Assembly: GCA_023443455.1 (NCBI GenBank)
Contig: JAEZUE010000030.1
Location: forward strand, 39,923 to 103,922
Reading direction: 5' to 3'
Source of the DNA: Verrucomicrobiota bacterium
Lineage (GTDB): Bacteria > Verrucomicrobiota > Verrucomicrobiia > Opitutales > Opitutaceae
Length of the DNA stretch: 64,000 bases
Shown here one piece after another: positions 17,967 to 27,371 of the stretch (position 1 is its first letter; every line of letters starts with the position of its first letter). The notes beneath the pieces were generated by a model, which saw only the letters and a list, made by a program, of their open reading frames with translations, did not search any database and had not been told where the DNA came from. The position numbers and the translations under genes are program-made.

Positions 17967-20900
17967 TCAGGGAACCTGGCGCCCGGCACGTTGGAGCTGC
18001 GCCGCGACTTCCTCGGGGCTGAGACGGGCAAGCTGTATTCGGAGTGTGGCGATCTTCTCCAGCCGCGCGCGCCCGCCCACGAGCGCCTCGAGCCGGCGCT
18101 CGGTGGCCTCGATCGTCGGCTTCTCGAAGAAGGCGGCGAACGGCAACTCGACCCGGAACGCCTTCCCGGTCTTTGCGATCAGTTTCGCGGCCAGGAGCGA
18201 GTGCCCCCCGAGATCGAAGAAATCGGCGCCGACATCGGGGACCTTCCGGCCGAGCGCCTCCTCCCACAGCGCGACCAGATACTCCTGCACGGGGCCCCGC
18301 GGCGGCGCGACCGCACGATCCGCCGATGCGGGCTCGGCGACCGAGGGGGCGAGACTCAGCAACGCCGCCCGATCGACCTTGCCCGCCGTGGTGCGGGGCA
18401 GGCGTTCGAGGCACACCAGAACCGGGACCATGTAGGCAGGAAGATGCTGCTGGAGATGCGCCCGCATCCGCTCGGTGCCGACGGTCGGCGACTCCGGGAC
18501 GACGAACGCCCGGAGCTCCCGCCCGTCGGGCCCGGCGACCGGGCAGGCCAGCACGATGCACTCGCGCACATCCGGACACGCCTGCAAGCAGGCGGCGACC
18601 TCGCCCAGCTCGATCCGATAACCGCGAATCTTCACCTGATCGTCGGCCCGGCGGCAGAAAGCCAACTGCCCGTCGGACCGGAGCCGCACGATGTCGCCGG
18701 ATCGGTAGAACCGCCGTCCTGTCTCGTCGGTGAAGAACGCACGTTCCGTCGCTTCCGGCATCCCGTGATAGCACGTCGCAAGCCCCAGCCCGCCGATGAG
18801 CAGTTCGCCTTCGGCCCCGAACGGCACGTCCCGGCCGTCGCGCACGATGCGCAGCACCCGTCCGGGATGGACCCGGCCGATCGGTACGGACTCTCCGGGG
18901 CTCGCCCGGAAATCGGCGGGCACGCGGTAGATCGCAGCGGTGACGGTCGCCTCGGTCGGGCCATACACGTTGTAGAGCGCCGCCTTGTCACCAAAAACTG
19001 AGTTCCAAAGCAACGCGGTCTCGGAAGCCATGGCCTCGCCGCCGGCCTGGCACAAGGTGATCCGATGGCCGGCGATCGCGTGTGATCGCTCCTGCAGTCC
19101 CTTGAGCATTTCCAACAAATACGCCGGCGGCAGGAACAGGCCCGACAGCCGCTTTTCCAGGATCACCTTGGGAAGTTCGTAGGCGGACCAGGGCGGCGAA
19201 GGCGCGACCACCAGGGTGTGGCCTGCCAGCAGGACCGGAAAGACACCTTCGATGCTCGCATCGAAACCGGGGGAAAAGAACCAGAGGAAACGATCGGCGC
19301 CCAAGTCCGGCCGATAGCGGAGGAACCAGCTGGCCATGTGGTCCGCCAAGGCGCGGTGCGAGATCTCGACTCCCTTGGGCCGACCGGTGGAGCCGGAGGT
19401 GTAGATCAGATAGGCGGGCAGATCGAGGTCCGCCCGCGAGGAGAACTCCGCCGCCGCACAGGCCTCCACCGCAAGAACCCGTGTACCGAGTCTCTCGGCA
19501 CGCTCTGCACCGGCCCGGTTCGTGACCACACAACGCGCCCCCGCATCCTCGCAGATCCCGCGTAGCCGGGCGTCGGGATTGCCGAGCTCGAGCGGCACAA
19601 ACGCCGCTCCCGCCAACATCACCCCGAGCTGCGCCGACACGAGATCGGCACCGCGCGGCAGCAACAGCGCGACGCGGTCGCCGGGCACGACCCCGCCTTC
19701 CGCGACCAACGACCGCGCGATCGCGGAGGCCCGCGCGACGCATTCACCGTACGTCCGGGAGCCCGACTCCTCTTCGACCGCGATCCGATCGGGATGACGC
19801 AACGCCTGCTCCAGGATCGCGTCGACGATCGGGCTCGTTGCCTGGACGAGCTCGGCAGTGCGGTCGAGCAGACCGACCATCATCCGCTTCTCCTCCGGCG
19901 GCACCAGGTCGAGTTCGCCGAGCCGAGTATCCGGCGCCTCGCAGAGTTGCCCGAGAAAATGCACCAGCCGCGCCAGAAACAGGTCCGCTTCGAAAGCGTC
20001 CATCCGGCTCCGCTGAAACGCCAACCTGAGCCGCACATCCTGGCCCGGGTAGATGTCGATGGCGTACAGCGAAAGCGGCACGGAGTCCTGCGCCGCAAGC
20101 CGTTCGCGCATCGGCACCCAGACCCCGTCGAGGGCGGCCCCGTAGTCGCGCGTGATATAGGACACCGCGCCGGCGCCGACCGACGGCCCCTCGTGCCCGG
20201 CCTCGCGACGAAGCGCGACCAACCGGTCCGCCGGCAGACGGAAATAGCGGTACAATCGCCGTATCCGGCGAGCCATCGCGGTGAGGTTCGCCGCGAGCGA
20301 CTCGGCCTCGTCCAAGGGCAGGCCCACCGTCCGCGTCTCCGTGAAGAAGCCGATCGTCTCCTTGTGCGCCTTGGAGCGGTTGAGGATCGGCAGCGTGAGG
20401 GCGCACGCCTCGAGCGAATACTGGCGAACCATCACCTGGCCGTACGCGAGGAGCAGAGCGTGGTACAGGGTCGCATCATGCTGCGCGGCCAGCCGCGCGA
20501 CCCGGTCCGCCAGCTCGCGCGGCAGGGTCCGTTCGACGTTGGCGGTTTCGAGCCCGTTGCCGCCCGGAGGCAGGGCGTGTCGCTGGGGCACCGGCGGCTG
20601 CGGAGCGGCGAACGCTTCGCGCCAGAAGGCGACCGCCTCCTCCGACGAAGTCTGTCGCGACCGGGCGGCGAAATCCGCGTACTGCGGCCAGCCGGCCGGC
20701 GGAACCCTGCCTTCCCGAAGCGCCGCGTAAACCTCCGCCACACGAGAAAAGACCACCCCAAGCCCCCACGCATCGACCATGATATGATGCTGGATGAAGA
20801 TGCAGCGGTAGGAAGAGGCCGCGATCTTCACGACGAATGCCCGGGTCAACGGCGCATCGAGCAGCACGAACGGAGTGTTCATGTGCCGTTCGAGCTCCTC

Positions 20901-21218
20901 GTCCAACTCCGCCCCGGGAGCCTCTCGGGCGGAAAAATCTCGATACTCGCACTTCGCCGCGTTCGTCGGGTCCAGCACGACACGCGGCACCCCGTCGTCC
21001 CCCACCCTCAGGCGCGCATACAACGCGTCGGCATGGTTCAGCACCCAATCGACCGCCGCGACCAGGCACGGCGCATCGACGGCGGTCGGAATGTCGTAGT
21101 GCGTGCACAGCACATACTGGGTATTTTCCGGATGGAGGCATTGCTCGATCCAGATTTCAAGCTGCGCGGGCGTCAGTTCGAGGCGGAGGGGCGATGCGGA
21201 AACTTCGGCCACGGGCAT
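17967..21218 (-). CDS. Non-ribosomal peptide synthetase, first module C-A-T
   Basis: 1083 residues. The condensation domain carries HHIMVDAWG (144-152), with Ala where the usual HHxxxDG motif has Gly. The adenylation domain has IYTSGSTGRPKG, YNVYGPTE, RSGDIV and TAGKVDRAAL. My reading of the specificity code is DAEFCAVVTK, which I cannot assign. A carrier domain LGGHSLLAAKL follows, then a 35-residue tail. No module precedes it, because the next genes upstream are unrelated. Its N-terminal C domain may therefore be a starter type that attaches a fatty acyl group, which would make the product a lipopeptide-polyketide; this is inference. The ATG at 21218 has no obvious Shine-Dalgarno. It heads the operon running to the exporter at position 1. 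No phosphopantetheinyl transferase or regulator gene is visible nearby. Confidence 0.88.
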   Translation of the reverse strand: MPVAEVSASPLRLELTPAQLEIWIEQCLHPENTQYVLCTHYDIPTAVDAPCLVAAVDWVLNHADALYARLRVGDDGVPRVVLDPTNAAKCEYRDFSAREAPGAELDEELERHMNTPFVLLDAPLTRAFVVKIAASSYRCIFIQHHIMVDAWGLGVVFSRVAEVYAALREGRVPPAGWPQYADFAARSRQTSSEEAVAFWREAFAAPQPPVPQRHALPPGGNGLETANVERTLPRELADRVARLAAQHDATLYHALLLAYGQVMVRQYSLEACALTLPILNRSKAHKETIGFFTETRTVGLPLDEAESLAANLTAMARRIRRLYRYFRLPADRLVALRREAGHEGPSVGAGAVSYITRDYGAALDGVWVPMRERLAAQDSVPLSLYAIDIYPGQDVRLRLAFQRSRMDAFEADLFLARLVHFLGQLCEAPDTRLGELDLVPPEEKRMMVGLLDRTAELVQATSPIVDAILEQALRHPDRIAVEEESGSRTYGECVARASAIARSLVAEGGVVPGDRVALLLPRGADLVSAQLGVMLAGAAFVPLELGNPDARLRGICEDAGARCVVTNRAGAERAERLGTRVLAVEACAAAEFSSRADLDLPAYLIYTSGSTGRPKGVEISHRALADHMASWFLRYRPDLGADRFLWFFSPGFDASIEGVFPVLLAGHTLVVAPSPPWSAYELPKVILEKRLSGLFLPPAYLLEMLKGLQERSHAIAGHRITLCQAGGEAMASETALLWNSVFGDKAALYNVYGPTEATVTAAIYRVPADFRASPGESVPIGRVHPGRVLRIVRDGRDVPFGAEGELLIGGLGLATCYHGMPEATERAFFTDETGRRFYRSGDIVRLRSDGQLAFCRRADDQVKIRGYRIELGEVAACLQACPDVRECIVLACPVAGPDGRELRAFVVPESPTVGTERMRAHLQQHLPAYMVPVLVCLERLPRTTAGKVDRAALLSLAPSVAEPASADRAVAPPRGPVQEYLVALWEEALGRKVPDVGADFFDLGGHSLLAAKLIAKTGKAFRVELPFAAFFEKPTIEATERRLEALVGGRARLEKIATLRIQLARLSPEEVAAQLQRAGRQVP

Positions 21219-21338
21219 GTGCCAGAAGGTACCCCGACGGGGATGGGAGATGGCAAGATCATTGGATGCGCCTCGACGAATCCCCGCGCATCCACCCGAG
21301 CCACACCGGTTCCGGCGACCGACCGCCGCGACGCCGGG

Positions 21339-21635
21339 TCAGGCCCCCAGGCGTGCCCGCGCACCGGCCAGGTCGAGACCTTCGATACGCAGCAGTTTCT
21401 GGCGCGAGGTGTCGCCGCGTTCGAGCGTGATCGCGCGGCGCGGGAGACCGAGCCGATCGGCGAGAAACTCGATCAACGCCTCGTTGGCGCGGCCGTCGAC
21501 GGGCGGGGCGCGCAGCTTGATCTTCACCGCCTCGCCCATCGTGCCGGCCACCTCGTCGCGCGAGGCGCCGGGGATGACTTTCACCTCCAGGCGGCAGCAG
21601 GGCGGCGGCGGATTATTGGCGGAGGGACGAGCCAC
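21339..21635 (-). CDS. YggU/DUF167 family protein
   Basis: 98 residues containing the family pattern VIPGASRDEV, VKIKLRAPPVDGRANEAL and a closing SRQKLLRIEGL. This small alpha/beta family is widespread and has no firm function. It stands 12 bases from the Dabb gene upstream on the same strand and 120 bases before the NRPS operon, so weak read-through into that operon is possible. I found no convincing promoter in those 120 bases. Confidence 0.85.
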   Translation of the reverse strand: MARPSANNPPPPCCRLEVKVIPGASRDEVAGTMGEAVKIKLRAPPVDGRANEALIEFLADRLGLPRRAITLERGDTSRQKLLRIEGLDLAGARARLGA

Positions 21636-21647
21636 TTGAGCCGATCC

Positions 21648-21947
21648 TCAGGCTGCGTCGAAGACCGCGACCTTCGTCCACTTCGTCTTGTTGTCCGCGA
21701 GGAACTGGAGGTGGAGCGGGTGGGTTTGGTAGGCGTCGTGCCCGGCGAGATCGTCGAAGAGCACCGTCAGCGCGAACGCATACTCGGCGTCCAGAACCGG
21801 GCGAGCGGGCACCGGGGCCGGAGCGCCGACGAAGAGCTGCCGCACCGTCGGAATGCCGCGCAACGCCTCAAGGCCGGCATGCAGGGCCGCGCGGTCGGCG
21901 GCGGAAAGTTCGGGCGGGAGATAAAAACGTACGCTGTGGACGAGCAT
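21648..21947 (-). CDS. Stress-responsive A/B barrel (Dabb) domain protein
   Basis: 99 residues. It starts MLVHSVRFYLPPELS and includes YAFALTVLFDDLAGHDAYQTHPLHLQF, the typical Dabb pattern of an early VxF strand and a late D...Y..HP.H motif. Such proteins are small dimeric ferredoxin-like barrels with varied or unknown activities. It lies just upstream of the YggU gene on the same strand and is divergent from the exonuclease gene. Confidence 0.8.
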   Translation of the reverse strand: MLVHSVRFYLPPELSAADRAALHAGLEALRGIPTVRQLFVGAPAPVPARPVLDAEYAFALTVLFDDLAGHDAYQTHPLHLQFLADNKTKWTKVAVFDAA

Positions 21948-22048
21948 GGCGCGCAGCGTGGCGGTGGCGGGCCAGCTGTCAAAGCCGCGGCGCCGCGCTC
22001 GGTTTTCGCTCGCCCTTTGGGGCCGGGCGCCGCTTGGCTCGCCGCGCC

Positions 22049-22807
22049 ATGAAGCTCCTCAGCTGGAACGTGAACGGCGTGCGCGCCACCTTGAAGAAGG
22101 GCCTGCTCGACTGGATCGAGCGTGAACAGGCCGACGTGATCTGCCTGCAGGAGACGAAAGCGCGCGAGGAGCAGGTCGAGGTGATCTGGCCCGAGGGCTA
22201 CTCGAGCCACTGGAACAGCGCCGAGAAACCCGGCTACAGCGGAACCCTCACCCTCAGCCGCCTGCCGGTGTTGAGCGTGCAACGCGGCCTTGGCGACATC
22301 CTGCCCGACAACGAAGGGCGCGTGCTGACGACCGAGTTCGCCGACTTCTTCCTGGTCAACTGCTACACCCCGAACGCCAAGCGCGGCCTCGAACGCCTGC
22401 CCTACCGGCACAAGGAATGGGACCCCGCGTTCCTGAAATTTCTCCAACGGCTCGAGCAGCGGAAACCGGTCGTGTATTGCGGCGACCTCAACGTCGCGCA
22501 CACGCCCATCGACCTCGCCAACCCCAAGAGCAACGAGCGCACGCACGGGTTCACCGTCGAGGAGCGCGAAGGTTTCTCGAACCTCGTCGCGGCCGGATTT
22601 GTGGATACATTCCGCGCGCTGCATCCCGGGGAGGGAGGCCACTATTCGTGGTGGAGCCAGATGACCAACGCGCGCGCCCGCAACGCCGGGTGGCGCATCG
22701 ACTACTTCGGCCTCTCCACGGCGCTGCGCCCGCGGCTGAAGGACGCCTTCATCCAGGCCCAGGTGATGGGCTCCGACCATTGCCCGGTCGGCATCGAACT
22801 GGCCTGA
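22049..22807 (+). CDS. xthA: Exodeoxyribonuclease III
   Basis: 252 residues starting MKLLSWNVNGVRATLKKG. Exonuclease III / AP endonuclease motifs are present in order: WNVNGVRA, LQETKA (metal-binding Glu), YSGTLTLSR, YTPNAKRGLERLPYR, GDLNVAHTPIDL (catalytic Asp and Asn), SWWSQMTNARARNAGWRIDY and SDHCPVGI (catalytic Asp-His). It repairs abasic sites and trims 3' ends. I chose the ATG at 22049 over the TTG at 22034 because the family begins MKLLSWN. Confidence 0.93.
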   Translation: MKLLSWNVNGVRATLKKGLLDWIEREQADVICLQETKAREEQVEVIWPEGYSSHWNSAEKPGYSGTLTLSRLPVLSVQRGLGDILPDNEGRVLTTEFADFFLVNCYTPNAKRGLERLPYRHKEWDPAFLKFLQRLEQRKPVVYCGDLNVAHTPIDLANPKSNERTHGFTVEEREGFSNLVAAGFVDTFRALHPGEGGHYSWWSQMTNARARNAGWRIDYFGLSTALRPRLKDAFIQAQVMGSDHCPVGIELA

Positions 22808-22844
22808 GCCGCGGCACTCCGATCGCCCTGCCCGTCCCCCGCCG

Positions 22845-23390
22845 ATGCGCTACCTGCTCCGTTTCAGTTTCGCCTTCGCCATCATCATCGTGCTGCTGGC
22901 GTTGGTCGGACTGGTCCTGCCCCGCTCGTATCGGGTCGTGCGCTCGGTGGCGATCGAGGCGCCGCCCGCGACGGTCTATCCGCTCGTCGGCGATCTGGCG
23001 CACTGGCGGGACTGGAGCCGGCTGTATGCGGGCGATCCCGAGATGCAGGTCCGGTTTTCCGCCGCCACCACCGGCGCTGGCGCCTGGACCGAGTGGTCCA
23101 GCCCGCGCGATGCCGGCGGCCGCGCCGAGATCCTCGACGCGCAGACGCCGGAACGCATGCGCTACCGGATGAGCTACAACGGCATCCCGGTCGACACCGA
23201 GGGCGACTTCGGGCTGGTCGGCACGGCCGGCGGCCGAGGCACACATCTGACGTGGACAAGCACGGGCCGGCTGGGCTGGAGCCCGTTGGCCCGGTGGTTC
23301 GGGCTGCTGCTGCGCCGGGTCGAGGGCACCCAGCTCGATGAGGGGCTCTCGGCGCTGAAGACCCGTGCCGAGAAGGCGGAGCCACGTTGA
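22845..23390 (+). CDS. SRPBCC-family protein with N-terminal membrane anchor
   Basis: 181 residues. A hydrophobic helix (about residues 5-27) is followed by a START/Bet v1-like domain: SVAIEAPPATVYPLVGDLAHWRDWSRLY is the typical first strand and helix of polyketide cyclase/dehydrase-like proteins, and GTHLTWTSTG is a late strand. Such proteins bind hydrophobic ligands, but this one's ligand is unknown. It follows the exonuclease gene by 37 bases and may be co-transcribed. It is far from the NRPS-PKS genes and on the other strand, so I do not assign it to that pathway. Confidence 0.7.
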   Translation: MRYLLRFSFAFAIIIVLLALVGLVLPRSYRVVRSVAIEAPPATVYPLVGDLAHWRDWSRLYAGDPEMQVRFSAATTGAGAWTEWSSPRDAGGRAEILDAQTPERMRYRMSYNGIPVDTEGDFGLVGTAGGRGTHLTWTSTGRLGWSPLARWFGLLLRRVEGTQLDEGLSALKTRAEKAEPR

Positions 23391-23513
23391 ACGCGAAAAA
23401 TTCTTCTAGCTCGGCGACGGCGGGCCGCGCCGCTTGACCGATCTCCGGCGCGCGCCATGCTGCGCGCTGCGCGCCAGCCCTTTGGCTCGCACCTAGTGTA
23501 ACCCCTTACTCCC

Positions 23514-23741
23514 ATGAATTGGAAAATCGAGATTCTGGAGAACCATACCGGGGAACTCGGAGAGGCCATCACCCACGAGGACCACCTGATCGAAGCGGAA
23601 GAGTATCACTACGACCAAGGGCAGGTGTTGGAGGTGTATGTGCACCATGCGGACGATCCGCTCTGGCACATCTTCACCGACCTGGATTCCGGCCATCGTT
23701 TCAAGATCCCGCCGGTCAAATACCGGCAGATACCGGCCTAG
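23514..23741 (+). CDS. Small hypothetical protein
   Basis: 75 residues, acidic, rich in Glu, Asp and His, beginning MNWKIEILENHTGELGEA and ending KIPPVKYRQIPA. No membrane segment or motif that I recognise. The codon use matches its neighbours and a clear ATG is present, so it is likely real. The 123 bases upstream hold no gene. Function unknown. Confidence 0.6.
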   Translation: MNWKIEILENHTGELGEAITHEDHLIEAEEYHYDQGQVLEVYVHHADDPLWHIFTDLDSGHRFKIPPVKYRQIPA

Positions 23742-23897
23742 CCGGTCCATGACCACGGGCCTTCGTCGCCGCACAGGGCCCGCAGCGGCACTTGGCGCCG
23801 CGCCCCACCCGATCCGGGGCGCGGTGCAGCCCGATCGGTGGAACCGCCGGCCGCGACGGGGGCGGCGCCCCCGGGACCTTCCTTCCACGATCCCAGC

Positions 23898-24404
23898 ATG
23901 TTGAAGCACCTCCTGTCCGGTCCGCCCGCGTTGCAGCTCGCCGTCGCCGAGAGCATGACCGGCGGGCGTCTCCAGGCCTTGATCACGGCGGAGTCCGGCG
24001 CCTCGGCCTTCTTCCTCGGCGGCCTCACCGCCTACACGCTGGCCCAGAAGATCCGGCACCTCGGGGTGGCCCGCGAGATCGCGGAACCGGTCGATTGCGT
24101 GTCGGCGGAGGTGGCCTTGCAGATGGCGCGCGGCGCCGGTGCATTCTTCGGCGCCGACCTCGCCATGGCCACAACCGGCTATGCCGAGCCGAACCCGGAT
24201 CGCGGTTTCCCCACGCCGGGCGTGCACTGGGCGCTGTGCCATCGGCTCCCCGACAACCGCGAGGTGCACCGGGCCGGCTTTCTGGCACTCGCCGGCGCCT
24301 CCCGCGAACAGGCCCAACAACGGGCGGCGCGTGCCGCCTACGCCGCGCTGACCGCCTACCTCGAGACCCTCCGCGGCGAGCCGAGCCGCCCGCCCACCGA
24401 GTGA
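23898..24404 (+). CDS. pncC: CinA C-terminal family nicotinamide-nucleotide amidase
   Basis: 168 residues from the ATG at 23898; a GTG at 23838 would add 20 residues of low-complexity sequence. The hallmark AESMTGGRL is followed by FFLGGLTAYTLAQKIRHLGV, VSAEVALQMARGA and MATTGYAEP, the order found in PncC and the C-terminal domain of CinA. PncC removes ammonia from nicotinamide mononucleotide in pyridine nucleotide recycling. It is a stand-alone domain without the CinA N-terminal half. Confidence 0.85.
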   Translation: MLKHLLSGPPALQLAVAESMTGGRLQALITAESGASAFFLGGLTAYTLAQKIRHLGVAREIAEPVDCVSAEVALQMARGAGAFFGADLAMATTGYAEPNPDRGFPTPGVHWALCHRLPDNREVHRAGFLALAGASREQAQQRAARAAYAALTAYLETLRGEPSRPPTE

Positions 24405-24446
24405 CAAAGTATCGGCAATCCGCTGGCGTCGCCGCGGCGTTGGTGC

Positions 24447-27326
24447 ATGGTATGCAGCCCCATGGCAGTGGATAATCCGACAGATCCCGCGTCCGAAGGC
24501 CTGCCTGCGCCGACGCTCCTTCCGGGCAGCCTGATCCCGGAACGTTTCCTCGAACGCCTGCGCGACGCGGTGGACGCCCATGCGATCGTGAGCATCGCCG
24601 ACCGGGGCGGGGTGATCCGCTATGTCAACGACCGGTTCTGCGGCATCGCCCGCTACCCGAGGGAGGAACTGCTCGGGCAGACCTACCGGGTGGTGAATTC
24701 CGGCTACCACCCGCCGGAGTTCTGGAAGAACCTCTGGGCGACGATCCTCGACGGGCGGATCTGGCGCGGGGTGATCCGCAACCGCACCAAGGACGGCACC
24801 ATCTTCTGGGTCGACACCACCATCACGCCCGTGCCGGGCGACGACGGGCGTCCCCGAAATTTCCTCACGATCCACACCGACATCTCGCGCCTCAAGCGGG
24901 TGGAGGAAGAGTTGAGCCGGCTCACCCGCGACCTCGAGCGGCACGTGCGCGAACGAACCGAGCAGGTGCAGCAGAGCGAAAAGCTCTACCGCCTGCTGCT
25001 CGCCTCCGTCACGGATTATCACTACACCGTCGAGGTGCGCGACGGCCGCGCCGTCTCCACCTCGCACACCCCGTCCTGCCTGGCCGTGACCGGCTACTCG
25101 ATGGAGGAGTTCCTCGGAAACCCCAACCTGTGGCTCCTGATGGTGCCCGACGAGGACCGTGCCGCAGTGCTGCAGCACGCCCAAGACGCCCTCGAAGGCC
25201 GCAACCCGCCCCCGCTCGAACACCGGATCGTGCGCAAGGACGGCCACGTCCGCTGGATCAGGGACCGCGTCGTCATCCGCCGCGACGCCTCCGGGCGCGT
25301 CGCCTTCTACGACGGCATCCTCACCGATGTGACCGAGGAGAAGGCCGCCCAGTTCGAGGTGCAGAAGCTCACCCAGAGCCTCGAGCAACGCGTCGTCGAA
25401 CGCACCGCGCAGCTGAAGGCGGCGCACGACCAGCTCCGCGTGCTCTTCGAGCACGCGCCGGTCGGCATCAGCTGGGTCGAGAAGGGCGACCCCGACGTCT
25501 ACCACCTCAACGACCGGTTCTGCGAGATCATCGGCCTGAGCTACAACGAGGCGCGCGACTACCAGAACATCCTCCAGGCGACCCACCCCGACGACCGCGA
25601 AGAACAGGAGGCGCTCATGGAGCGGCTCCGCGGCGGAGAGATGGACAGCTTCACCCTCGAGAAACGCTATGTGCAGAAAGACGGCCGGACCGTCTGGGGC
25701 CAGCTCACCGTCGCCGTGCTGCGCGACCCGGCCGGCGTGATCACGCAGCACTTCGCGATGCTCGTCGACATCACCGACCGCGTACGCGCCGAGCAGGAGG
25801 CGCGGGCGAGCGAGCTGCGGCTGCGGCGCTACTTCGAGAACGCCAGCGAGATCCTCTACTCCCTCGACGGCCAGGGCATCTGCACCTTCGTCTCGCCCGC
25901 CTGGACACTGAAGCTCGGGCACGCCCTGGGCGACGTGGTCGGGCACCCGTTCACGGAATTCGTGCATCCCGACGACGTGCCCGCCTGCATCGCGTTCTTC
26001 CGCGAGGTGCTCGAGATCGGCCTGTCCAGCCACTCGATCGAATACCGCATCCGGCATGTCGACGGAAGTTGGCGCTGGCACGCCTCGACCGGCTCGGTGA
26101 TCCGCGACGACAAGGGGGCGACGGTGTTCTTCGGCATCGGCCGCGATGTCTCCCGCCGCCACCAGGCGCAGGTGGAGCTGCGCGCCTCGCTGGCGCTGCG
26201 CGAGGAGCTCGAGCGCATCATCGCGCGCTCGCCGTCGGTCGCCGTGCTGTGGACCGCGCAGGAGGGCTGGTCGGTGCAGTTCGTCTCGGAGAGCATCTCA
26301 CAGTTCGGATACAGCGCGCGCGAGATGGTCGGGGGGCGGGTGCGCTACATCGACCTGATCCACCCCGACGACGTCGCCCGGGTCGTCGACGAGGTGCGGG
26401 CCCACTCGTTGGCGGGCCATACCGAATACCGGCAGGAGTACCGAATCGTGCGGCGCGACGGGCGGGTGCGCTGGGTCGACGACCGCACCGCGGTGCGCCT
26501 CGGCGACGACGACCAGCCGACCCACCACGAGGGAATCCTGACCGACATCACCGAGCGCAAGGAGGCGGAGGAGCGCGACCGCGCCAACCAGGAGCGCGAC
26601 CTGGCGATCGCCCACGAGGTGCAGCAGCACCTCCTGCCCAACCGCTACCCGGACATCGGCGCGGTCGAGATCGACACGCTCTACACACCCTCGCGCATGG
26701 TCGGCGGCGACTACTACGACTTCTTCGAGGTGAACGAGCGGCGCTGGGGCTTCTCCGTGGCCGACGTGTCCGGCAAGGGCACCGCGGCCGCCCTGATGAT
26801 GGCCTCCTGCCGCACCGCGCTGCGCGTGAAGGCGCAGGGCGGCTGGGACCCCGCCACCGTGCTGCGCATGGTGAACTACATCGTGCAGCCGGACATGCCG
26901 AAGGCGATGTTCATCTCGATGGTCTACGGCATCCTGGATCTCGATACCAACGTGTTCGCCTTCTGCCGCGCCGGCCACGAGCCCGGGCTGGTCGTGCGCG
27001 CGAAGGACGGGACCGTGGAGGAGCTGTGCCCCGCGGGCATGGCGCTCGGGCTCGATCCGGGCTCGCTGTTCGACGAATGCCTCGACGAGGAGATCGTGAC
27101 GCTGCGGCCGCAGGACCTGCTCGTGCTCTACACCGACGGCATCACCGAGACCGCGAATCCCGAGGGCGAGGAGTTCGGCCGCGACCGCCTCGCCGCCGTC
27201 CTGAGCGAATCGCGCCATCTGCCGCTGGCGGAGATCCGGCAGCAGGTCGACCGCGCGCTGTGCACCTTCGCCTTCAACGCCCCGGCGGCGGACGACCGCA
27301 CGCTGCTGCTCGTCCGCCCGCGCTAA
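24447..27326 (+). CDS. Multi-PAS sensor SpoIIE-type serine phosphatase
   Basis: About 959 residues from the ATG at 24447; an in-frame ATG at 24462 is equally possible. Five PAS/PAC units can be read (about 35-150, 180-300, 330-440, 455-570 and 590-700). They show repeated patterns such as ITDVTEEK, LVDITDR and LTDITERKEAEE. A short helical linker AHEVQQHLLPNRYPDI leads into a PP2C/SpoIIE phosphatase domain with GGDYYDFF, ADVSGKGTAAALMMA, GHEPGLVV and LYTDGITE. No membrane segment, so it is probably cytosolic. RsbU-like proteins dephosphorylate an anti-anti-sigma factor, but no partner gene is next to it. Signals sensed are unknown. Confidence 0.88.
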   Translation: MVCSPMAVDNPTDPASEGLPAPTLLPGSLIPERFLERLRDAVDAHAIVSIADRGGVIRYVNDRFCGIARYPREELLGQTYRVVNSGYHPPEFWKNLWATILDGRIWRGVIRNRTKDGTIFWVDTTITPVPGDDGRPRNFLTIHTDISRLKRVEEELSRLTRDLERHVRERTEQVQQSEKLYRLLLASVTDYHYTVEVRDGRAVSTSHTPSCLAVTGYSMEEFLGNPNLWLLMVPDEDRAAVLQHAQDALEGRNPPPLEHRIVRKDGHVRWIRDRVVIRRDASGRVAFYDGILTDVTEEKAAQFEVQKLTQSLEQRVVERTAQLKAAHDQLRVLFEHAPVGISWVEKGDPDVYHLNDRFCEIIGLSYNEARDYQNILQATHPDDREEQEALMERLRGGEMDSFTLEKRYVQKDGRTVWGQLTVAVLRDPAGVITQHFAMLVDITDRVRAEQEARASELRLRRYFENASEILYSLDGQGICTFVSPAWTLKLGHALGDVVGHPFTEFVHPDDVPACIAFFREVLEIGLSSHSIEYRIRHVDGSWRWHASTGSVIRDDKGATVFFGIGRDVSRRHQAQVELRASLALREELERIIARSPSVAVLWTAQEGWSVQFVSESISQFGYSAREMVGGRVRYIDLIHPDDVARVVDEVRAHSLAGHTEYRQEYRIVRRDGRVRWVDDRTAVRLGDDDQPTHHEGILTDITERKEAEERDRANQERDLAIAHEVQQHLLPNRYPDIGAVEIDTLYTPSRMVGGDYYDFFEVNERRWGFSVADVSGKGTAAALMMASCRTALRVKAQGGWDPATVLRMVNYIVQPDMPKAMFISMVYGILDLDTNVFAFCRAGHEPGLVVRAKDGTVEELCPAGMALGLDPGSLFDECLDEEIVTLRPQDLLVLYTDGITETANPEGEEFGRDRLAAVLSESRHLPLAEIRQQVDRALCTFAFNAPAADDRTLLLVRPR

Positions 27327-27371
27327 GGCGCGATTCCGCCGTCCTGCGTCGGGAGCCGATCAACCCAGCGC

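Noticed and set aside
22845..23390. SRPBCC protein as a polyketide cyclase of the NRPS-PKS pathway
   Set aside because: It is on the opposite strand, separated by unrelated genes, and has a membrane anchor; the family name alone is not evidence for a pathway role.
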